Shown: piece by piece, positions 58,078 to 64,000 of the stretch
How the letters are laid out: every line of letters begins with the position of its first letter
Position numbering within the stretch: position 1 is the first letter of the stretch
Notes under the pieces: generated by a model
Seen by the model: only the letters and a program-made list of their open reading frames with translations
The model's database searches: none
What the model was told of the DNA's origin: nothing
Position numbers and translations under genes: made by a program
DNA from: an uncultured Prevotella sp.
Lineage (GTDB): Bacteria > Bacteroidota > Bacteroidia > Bacteroidales > Bacteroidaceae
Length of the DNA stretch: 64,000 bases
Assembly: GCA_958369755.1 (NCBI GenBank)
Contig: CATXJC010000001.1
Location: forward strand, 1-64,000
Direction of reading: 5' to 3'

Positions 58078-60966
58078 ATGGAACAGATACCTTTTCAGAT
58101 AGAAGCCGTTGATAAACTGGTGGCTAATATAAAGCGATTATGGGGACATAGAGATTGCCAGATTCCTGTTGTACTGAAAGCTCCTACAGGAAGCGGTAAG
58201 ACTTATATGACTCAGAAAATGATTTGCGAGATGGCAGAACAGCCAGATTGGGATAGAGAGGTGGCTTATGTATGGATCACATTCTCAGACGACCTCGCCA
58301 TGCAGAGCAAGCATAAGTTTGATGTCTACTTCCCTACGAGTAAGCATGGTCGATTGTTGACGATAGAAGATTTTAGCCTTGGGGCTCTGCAGAAAAACGA
58401 TGTGCTTTTCATCAACTGGCAAAAACTGGTGAGCGAGAAAGCCGGAAACCGTATATACAGACGACCGGAAAATCCAGATGAGCGACATGAGAGTAGAGTA
58501 TACTTCGAGGATTTTGTAGAGAATACCCATGCCAACGGCGTGGAAATAGTATTTATAATCGACGAGTGCCATCTGAATGTAACCGAAGCTGCTAATCGTG
58601 ACGTGATTAGCAAACTCGACCCGAAAATCTGCATTCATGTCTCTGCTACTCCGCCTCCTGAAGTGATGGTAAAAGCTGCAGATTATGACTCGAATGTGGT
58701 AATAAAGCATGAAGATGTGGTAGCACAAGGGCTGATTAAGGAGAGCATCGTTACCCAGACGAAAGAGGATTTGGATAAATATCAAGGCGAAGATGAAGAT
58801 CATGTCCTGCTGAAACTTGCTATCGAAAAGCGCAGGGAACTTAAAGCGGAGATTGAGGCCTTCGGCAAAAACGTCAATCCGCTAGTTATTATCCAGTTGC
58901 CAAATGATGATGAAACCTTGATAGAACAGGGGCAGCCTACCAAGGAAGAGATAACGAAAGAATATCTTATCTCGCAGGGGATAAAGGCAAACAGAATTGC
59001 ATCTTGGTTTACTGGTAAGGCTAAGCCTGAGGGGCTGGAACGGAATGATAGCGAATACGAATACCTTCTGTTTAAAACTGCAGCCGGTACAGGTTGGGAT
59101 TGTCCCCGTGCTCAGATTTTAGTTATGTTTCGTGATATAAAATCTGAAATTTTCAGTACTCAGACCATCGGTAGAATTCTCCGTGTTCCAATCATGCACG
59201 AAGAAGTGTCTAAGGTTTTCCGTAATGGTTATCTTTATACCAACTTCTCACGCAAAGCTGTAACAGAGGCTGATTATGGCGGAATGGGCAACAAACCAAA
59301 AACGCTTATCTCTTACAACAAAAAGGGGGAAGACTACATCATCGACCCGAATCTGATGACAGATATGCTGTCGCGTGTAGATTATGGAGATTTGGGTAAA
59401 TCGGGTGAATTCCAACAATGTCTGTTTGATACATTCAATTGCTATTTCGGCATTACTGATGAGGATGTGTTTGATGATGTTGTAAAAAGGAAACTAGAAA
59501 CTAAAGGACTCTACTTGAAGGGAAATTTAGCGCATGAGATAGTTTCAGATGCTCAATTCTATGATTACGAAAATATTGGAATCAACCTCAAGGAAGCTAA
59601 AGGGGTAGAGCGCGAGTGGAGTAGGAGTGATGTGCAGAAACTCTTTACTTTCACTTTGGTGGAAATCCTGCGTTCGCAATCAGATAATGATTGTAAGGTG
59701 GGAAACATCGTGCGTTCTGTTCCAACTTTGAAAAGTGCCATACGCTTGTGGTTCAAGTATTATGCTCTAAAGAATGAAGACGAAGACAAATGGTATCGTA
59801 TTTTCTTGCATGATGCATTAAACGGTTCTGCTTCAAGTATATTCAGACGCCTTATCACGGAAACGCTTAAGGCATACCATCCTTTGCTCGAAGAACAATT
59901 ACGTAAGCGCAGAGAGGAAAACCGAAAGCGGCAGAGTGTTCCTTTTGTCTTGAAGAAGATGTATTCTTATACAGAAGAACATGATGAGTTGACGGAGCAG
60001 AAATGCCTGTTGCATCCTTTCTTCTTGGGCCAAAACTATACTGGCAGAAAAACGGAAGAGAGTTTTTACAAGTATCTTGAGGGTCAGGATGGTATAGAAT
60101 GGTGGTTTAAGAATGGAGATAGTGGTAAGGATTGGCTTGCCATTCGTTATTTCAGCGAAGAACGCAACGAAGAAGCACTTTTCTATCCCGACTGGATTTT
60201 CAAAAAGAAGAATGGTACTATCGGCATCTTTGACACCAAAGGAGGTCAGACGGCTGCATCTAAAGACACGAAAAACAAGGCTGAGGCTTTGCAGAAGCGT
60301 CTTTCTATGTTGAACAACTTGGCTGAAGGCAGAATAAATTACGTTGGCGGTATTGTAATAGCTGCTAATGGTACATGGTATTATAATGATAATGAGGAAT
60401 ATGCCTATCAGCCTGGTAGTACAGATGGTTGGAAAATGATGCAGGATATGTTTGATGTGCTTATGGATGGGGACAGCTTGAATACAGCAATTCTTCATAG
60501 CATCTCTCCTTCCGACCGCTTCACCCGTTTCCTCCCTCTGTATTCCATCCAAGCTGCCTGTGGTTACTTCGATAAATATGAGGAGCCGGAGACGGAAGGA
60601 TGGGTGGATGTATCCTCATTACCATTCACTCCAAATAGGGAAATGTTCGTGGTTCATGCCAAGGGCAACTCGATGCTGCCGAAAATTAAGGATGGAGACT
60701 TGTGCGTGTTTGAACGTTATCATGGAGGTTCAAGGGAGGGAGAAATCGTACTCTCGCAGGTGAATGAATATTACGAGGAATATGGCGGAAAATATACCAT
60801 CAAAAAGTTTCATAGCGAGAAAACTGTGAACGAAGAAGGGGTGGAAGTTCATTCAAAAATAGAACTGCAGCCACTCAATAAAGATGGCTTCCAGGCCATA
60901 GAAATCCCGGAAGATAATGAAGCCAAGATTGCTACCATCGGCGTTTTGAAATACATTATCTGCTAA
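58078..60966 (+). CDS. res: Type III restriction subunit (Res) fused to an S24/LexA-like peptidase
   Basis: 962 residues. The helicase has Walker A PTGSGKT (residues 36-42) and DECH (162-165). The PD-(D/E)XK nuclease is at about 700-725: Asp705 in YPDWIF and Asp719-Thr-Lys721 in FDTKGG. Type III Res proteins normally end soon after this. Here residues 820-962 form a LexA/UmuD-like domain: a scissile-type AACGYF (Cys828-Gly829), nucleophile Ser865 in AKGNSMLP and Lys909 in YTIKKF. The Cys-to-Ser distance (37) is close to that of UmuD (36). Cleavage would release the last 134 residues. A bidirectional terminator follows the stop. Confidence 0.88.
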   Translation: MEQIPFQIEAVDKLVANIKRLWGHRDCQIPVVLKAPTGSGKTYMTQKMICEMAEQPDWDREVAYVWITFSDDLAMQSKHKFDVYFPTSKHGRLLTIEDFSLGALQKNDVLFINWQKLVSEKAGNRIYRRPENPDERHESRVYFEDFVENTHANGVEIVFIIDECHLNVTEAANRDVISKLDPKICIHVSATPPPEVMVKAADYDSNVVIKHEDVVAQGLIKESIVTQTKEDLDKYQGEDEDHVLLKLAIEKRRELKAEIEAFGKNVNPLVIIQLPNDDETLIEQGQPTKEEITKEYLISQGIKANRIASWFTGKAKPEGLERNDSEYEYLLFKTAAGTGWDCPRAQILVMFRDIKSEIFSTQTIGRILRVPIMHEEVSKVFRNGYLYTNFSRKAVTEADYGGMGNKPKTLISYNKKGEDYIIDPNLMTDMLSRVDYGDLGKSGEFQQCLFDTFNCYFGITDEDVFDDVVKRKLETKGLYLKGNLAHEIVSDAQFYDYENIGINLKEAKGVEREWSRSDVQKLFTFTLVEILRSQSDNDCKVGNIVRSVPTLKSAIRLWFKYYALKNEDEDKWYRIFLHDALNGSASSIFRRLITETLKAYHPLLEEQLRKRREENRKRQSVPFVLKKMYSYTEEHDELTEQKCLLHPFFLGQNYTGRKTEESFYKYLEGQDGIEWWFKNGDSGKDWLAIRYFSEERNEEALFYPDWIFKKKNGTIGIFDTKGGQTAASKDTKNKAEALQKRLSMLNNLAEGRINYVGGIVIAANGTWYYNDNEEYAYQPGSTDGWKMMQDMFDVLMDGDSLNTAILHSISPSDRFTRFLPLYSIQAACGYFDKYEEPETEGWVDVSSLPFTPNREMFVVHAKGNSMLPKIKDGDLCVFERYHGGSREGEIVLSQVNEYYEEYGGKYTIKKFHSEKTVNEEGVEVHSKIELQPLNKDGFQAIEIPEDNEAKIATIGVLKYIIC

Positions 60967-60971
60967 AGATA

Positions 60972-61018
60972 AAAGGGCAAAGGCATTACCTATCATCAGG
61001 TAAATACTTTTGCCCTTT
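60972..61018. terminator. Bidirectional terminator
   Basis: AAAGGGCAAA (60972-60981) pairs with TTTGCCCTTT (61009-61018), with an inner TTACCT/AGGTAA helix, between res and the convergent AAA gene. Confidence 0.85.
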
Positions 61019-61022
61019 CTCT

Positions 61023-62789
61023 TTATTTTACCTCCTCGCACATCGCCATCTCTGCGCCACGATAAATAACAACGAGCTGATGAAGCTTCGTTCTCTTTAC
61101 TGATTCGCGCACGATGTCGCTATCGGCGTAGCGCCTTATCTGAGCAGAGGCTTCCTCGAAGAGATGGTTCAACTGCTCATCGCTGGTGCCCGGCTTACAA
61201 TATTTCAGCTCCACGATGTAGGAATCTTCCATGTCCTTATAAATGTCGCAGAGGGGTAGGAGGAATATGTCGGCATAACCGCCATCGTTGTCAAGTTCTG
61301 AGATGGGACGGTAGAACTTGCATTGGCTCGTCATCGCCAGGGTGAAACCATGAACGTAGGCCTCGCCCTTCTGCTTGTCGCGCTGGGAAGAGAAGCGCTT
61401 CAGGCAATCGGCTATGTAGGCGAAGTAGGGCTTGAATGCGCCTTCGTAGGCAAGCTTGCTCTCCAGTTGGGTCTTGTCGTATTGCTCAAATGTGAGGTCA
61501 TTCTCCTTATAGGTATCCAGCAGATAGGTGTACATTTGGTCTCGTACCACCTCGTTGGGAACCACAAAGCGGGTGTTGCCCTGGTAGGTGCCGCCTATCG
61601 TTACCATGCCGAAATAGAAGAGCAGACTCAGAAAATTGTCCGGGTCGTTGATGCGCTCGGCGGGGAAATTCTCCATCAGGGTTCCCGTGGTGAATCCCTT
61701 GGTTACAATATCCTGTATGATGCTGGCATCGTGGGCAAACTCCTTATCGTGGCGGATGAGCATGCGGATCTTGTCGTAATCGATGCGGATGTTGGTTTCC
61801 AACATGCTATCAGGAATATCATAATCGTTGCGAATGTAATTGTCCACAAAATTGAGCACCATCACGGAGTTGTACATGGTTGTCTTGCCATATCTTCTGA
61901 TGCTGAAACAATAATTATCAAACCATGGTTTCATCACTTCTATAAGCTCATCCACGCTATGGCGGAATGGCAGCACGCTAGAGTAATAAGCCAGCATTTC
62001 ACGTACTTCATCCTCGGTAAATCCTACCATCTCGTTGAACTCAGGAGATAGGGAATAGTTGGTTCCAATGTTGAAACCGCTGGTCAGATCATCCATGGTT
62101 ACGGGGCTTACTCCTGTAACGAAGACTCTACCCAACGAATCTCCTGCAGCTCCCTTGATTGTGTCGAAGAAATGGCGCAAATATCCCTCGCCGTGAGTCT
62201 GCTCGCGGTATCGGGTTTCATGCTCTTTGTGGGCAAGAATCTGATTGGTAAAATGATCGTACTCATCGATGAAGAGATAAATCTTCAAGCCTGTTTCAGC
62301 ACATTTGTCGCATAGAAATCCCAATTGGGCAACGGCATCTTCCTTCTGGTTCATCTCTTCCTTTATGCCCGGTGGCAACAGGTGGGCGTATCTGCTGCAG
62401 AAGGAATTAAACTTGTTGTTGCAATGGGCATCAAGTCCCTTTTTATAATTATCCAATCCTGCTGAAATCATGGCAAAATTCAGATGCAGGATAAGATAAC
62501 TGTTGCGTTCGGGGGTAGGATTTTCTCCGATGTAAAGTTTCCCGAAGAGGCTTTCGAACTGATCTTTCTTATTGATGTCGTAATAGTTTTCGAGCATGGA
62601 GATTGTAAGGCTCTTTCCGAAACGGCGAGGGCGTATGAAGAAGAAATATTTGTTTGATTCTTCTATATTCTCAATGAAAGGAGTCTTGTCAACAAAGTAG
62701 CAATCTTCCTTGATAACATCCTCGAAATTCTGCATTCCATAAGGGATGCGCTTGCGATAGATTCGCTTTTGTCTTTCTATTTTTGCCAT
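61023..62789 (-). CDS. AAA-ATPase-like/PD-(D/E)XK nuclease-like protein
   Basis: 588 residues from ATG 62789 (MAKIERQKRIYRKRIPYGM); the earlier in-frame start at 62864 lies upstream of the promoter. The N-terminal half is the AAA-ATPase_like family (PF09820): Walker A-like RPRRFGKS and Walker B YLFIDEYDHF. The C-terminus is the matching PDDEXK_9-type domain, with 'GYADIFLLP' and 'YIVELKYCKPG' (Glu-x-Lys). This pair is very common and multicopy in gut Bacteroidota, with no known role. Its place beside the R-M operon suggests accessory cargo. Confidence 0.88.
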   Translation of the reverse strand: MAKIERQKRIYRKRIPYGMQNFEDVIKEDCYFVDKTPFIENIEESNKYFFFIRPRRFGKSLTISMLENYYDINKKDQFESLFGKLYIGENPTPERNSYLILHLNFAMISAGLDNYKKGLDAHCNNKFNSFCSRYAHLLPPGIKEEMNQKEDAVAQLGFLCDKCAETGLKIYLFIDEYDHFTNQILAHKEHETRYREQTHGEGYLRHFFDTIKGAAGDSLGRVFVTGVSPVTMDDLTSGFNIGTNYSLSPEFNEMVGFTEDEVREMLAYYSSVLPFRHSVDELIEVMKPWFDNYCFSIRRYGKTTMYNSVMVLNFVDNYIRNDYDIPDSMLETNIRIDYDKIRMLIRHDKEFAHDASIIQDIVTKGFTTGTLMENFPAERINDPDNFLSLLFYFGMVTIGGTYQGNTRFVVPNEVVRDQMYTYLLDTYKENDLTFEQYDKTQLESKLAYEGAFKPYFAYIADCLKRFSSQRDKQKGEAYVHGFTLAMTSQCKFYRPISELDNDGGYADIFLLPLCDIYKDMEDSYIVELKYCKPGTSDEQLNHLFEEASAQIRRYADSDIVRESVKRTKLHQLVVIYRGAEMAMCEEVK

Positions 62790-62819
62790 AATCGAAACCA
62801 ACTTTTTGTTTTTATGCCG

Positions 62820-62851
62820 CAAAGTTAAGATTATTATTTGGAATAAGCAAA
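62820..62851 (-). promoter_or_regulatory. Promoter of the AAA/PD-(D/E)XK gene
   Basis: Minus strand: -33 TTTG (62848-62851), -7 TAACTTTG (62820-62827), 20-bp gap, about 31 bp before the start codon at 62789. Upstream, to 63098, nothing recognisable is seen. Confidence 0.75.
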
Positions 62852-63098
62852 GTTTTTTGAGCATTTTTCTTGGTGGTTTATCAAAAATGTGTTATTTAGC
62901 GCAGGAAAACTGAAGGAACCTGAATGACATGTGTAACAGACGTGTTTTGACCCCCTTTTTTTACTTTCCTCTTTTTAATCCTAACCGGTATTATGGTAAA
63001 TAGACATTATAAGATAAAGAAAGAGGTGAAATTTGGAGCCTGAAAATGGAACCTGTTCACCCCTTTCTGATCATTTCATTCTTTTACTTCCTTTCTGC

Positions 63099-63149
63099 CT
63101 GTTCTGAGATTAATTCTCATTTCAATCAAAAAGAAATATCTCAGAACAG
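63099..63149. repeat. Perfect 12-bp inverted repeat after the TolC-family gene
   Basis: CTGTTCTGAGAT (63099-63110) pairs with ATCTCAGAACAG (63138-63149), 27-nt loop. It lies 4 bp past the stop of the efflux gene (minus strand), without a T-run after it. Confidence 0.5.
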
Positions 63150-63153
63150 AATC

Positions 63154-64000
63154 TTACATCATGCCCGTAAGCCGCTGGATGGCGATGACTGCCTGGTTGT
63201 ATTCATTAATCGCATCAGCATGCTTCATCAGAACATCGATGGTTTCCTCGATGGCATTCACGTATTCTACATACGAAATTTCGCCATTTTCATATTCTAT
63301 CGCACTCAACTTCGAAATCTGCGCAGAATGAGCCTGGTTGTTCTGCTCGTAATATTTCAGACGATTGGATGCTGCCTGCAGGCGCTTCGTACAGAGACGG
63401 TATTCGCGCTCTTTTTCTATCTGTTCCTGACGCATTTCGATTTCAGCCAATTCGCGGTCTTTCTGGGCTGCCTTAACCTTCGCCTTCGTAGAACCATAAA
63501 ATAAAGGAATGCCTACGCCAATCTCAAAACCGAAGAAATTGCCCTCAGCAAATCTCGAACGGTCTATGTTGTATGGATTCCAACTGGAAATGACACATTG
63601 GGTGCGCAAAGATAAGGATAAACTCGGAGCAAAACCTGATTTGACTGCCTTGATTTCCTTATCGAGAGCGATGAGTTTATCCTGCCGGTAAATGCCGTCG
63701 GCAGACTGCTGATAATGATAGGAACTGAGATTCTGGGCTGCGATGGCCGAGAGATTCTCTTCTGCCGGTTTTACGGGCTCCTGCGTGTTGAGCTGCGACA
63801 TGAGGTCGATTTGCAGACGCTCGATTTCGCTCTTCACATCAGCCATTTCCAAGCGGTTTTCGTTGCATTTGCGGTCGGCTGAGAGATATTCCAGCTGGCG
63901 GCTCTCTCCTGCCTTGTAACGCATTTCTGCTATCTTGCTGTAACGCTCTAATACAGAGTCGATTCGCAGCAATATCTGGAGTCTGTGAGACTGATAAAGC
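63154..64000 (-). CDS. TolC-family outer-membrane efflux protein (partial)
   Basis: The 3' part of the gene: the frame is open to the window edge, so the N-terminus lies beyond it. About 282 residues are visible. The long charged helices ('MRYKAGESRQLEYLSADRKC', 'RYKAGESRQLEYL' type motif, then 'EIGVGIPLFYGSTKAKVKAA') and the C-terminal 'IEYENGEISYVEYVNAIEET' are typical of outer-membrane factor (OEP) proteins, especially those paired with CzcA/CusA-type RND pumps. The partner genes would be upstream, outside the window. Substrate unknown. Confidence 0.85.
   Translation of the reverse strand, partial: LYQSHRLQILLRIDSVLERYSKIAEMRYKAGESRQLEYLSADRKCNENRLEMADVKSEIERLQIDLMSQLNTQEPVKPAEENLSAIAAQNLSSYHYQQSADGIYRQDKLIALDKEIKAVKSGFAPSLSLSLRTQCVISSWNPYNIDRSRFAEGNFFGFEIGVGIPLFYGSTKAKVKAAQKDRELAEIEMRQEQIEKEREYRLCTKRLQAASNRLKYYEQNNQAHSAQISKLSAIEYENGEISYVEYVNAIEETIDVLMKHADAINEYNQAVIAIQRLTGMM

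Noticed and set aside
63046..63504. 152-codon plus-strand frame near the window end
   Set aside because: Antisense to the TolC-family gene, whose frame is open to the window edge with clear family motifs.

Overview
The window reads as a chromosomal segment of a gut-type Bacteroidota, most likely a Prevotellaceae (Segatella/Prevotella) strain. The main reasons are family content (DUF4421, DUF1460, DUF3127, DUF5112/5113-type kinase, PorD, HU-HIG/DUF4248/DUF3987 clusters), promoters of the Bacteroidota form TTTG-N19/20-TAnnTTTG, and almost no Shine-Dalgarno sites. The species call is inference.

Layout. (1) 1-3.6 kb: four small lipoprotein genes mixed with broken remnants, including the C-terminus of a serine recombinase. 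(2) 3.6-10.4 kb: a minus-strand integrative element with a tyrosine integrase, a protein with four tandem HTH modules, an excisionase-like HTH protein, a DUF3987 ATPase and a DUF6371/Toprim protein. No relaxase is visible. Two of its promoters share one operator layout (ATAACC repeats every 11 bp), a double palindrome sits at a third, and a nested cloverleaf-like repeat lies at its end. It abuts the 3' end of mnmE. (3) 10.5-38 kb: mostly core genes: mnmE, a nucleoside phosphorylase, rho with a long disordered insert, an ABC-F ATPase, engB, recN-porD-coaBC, an exonuclease, dnaN, a DUF3127 protein with an SSB-like tail, nudC, a 5'-nucleotidase, a J-domain protein and a GH25 lysozyme. (4) 38-44.2 kb: an NhaC antiporter and a hexuronate module (uxaA, lacI-type regulator, kdgK, eda) that converts altronate through KDG and KDPG to pyruvate and glyceraldehyde-3-phosphate. 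(5) 44.2-49 kb: a double-sensor histidine kinase, its response regulator and a small AbgT-like membrane protein. (6) 49-53.7 kb: a second, unrelated DUF3987/CHC2-Toprim/DUF4248/HU operon with two 10-bp-period repeat arrays at its promoters. (7) 53.7-62.8 kb: a defence-type island with a HIRAN-domain protein, a long structured leader or ncRNA, a type III restriction-modification pair and an AAA/PD-(D/E)XK protein. (8) 63.1 kb to the end: a partial TolC-family efflux protein.

The most unusual system is in region 7. The Res subunit of the type III enzyme carries at its C-terminus what looks like a complete LexA/UmuD (S24) self-cleavage module: a Cys-Gly scissile pair, then a catalytic Ser 37 residues later and a Lys. 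The operon is preceded by a roughly 195-nt element with five nested helices, downstream of a canonical promoter. Together these suggest a restriction system with its own damage-responsive or autoproteolytic switch and a possible RNA-level control. The second notable theme is the helically phased operator arrays (11, 10 and 10 bp) in both primase-type elements.

Limits: everything was read by eye, with no searches or folding software. Family names are from recognition of motifs; the RNA structure, operators and attachment site are proposals.
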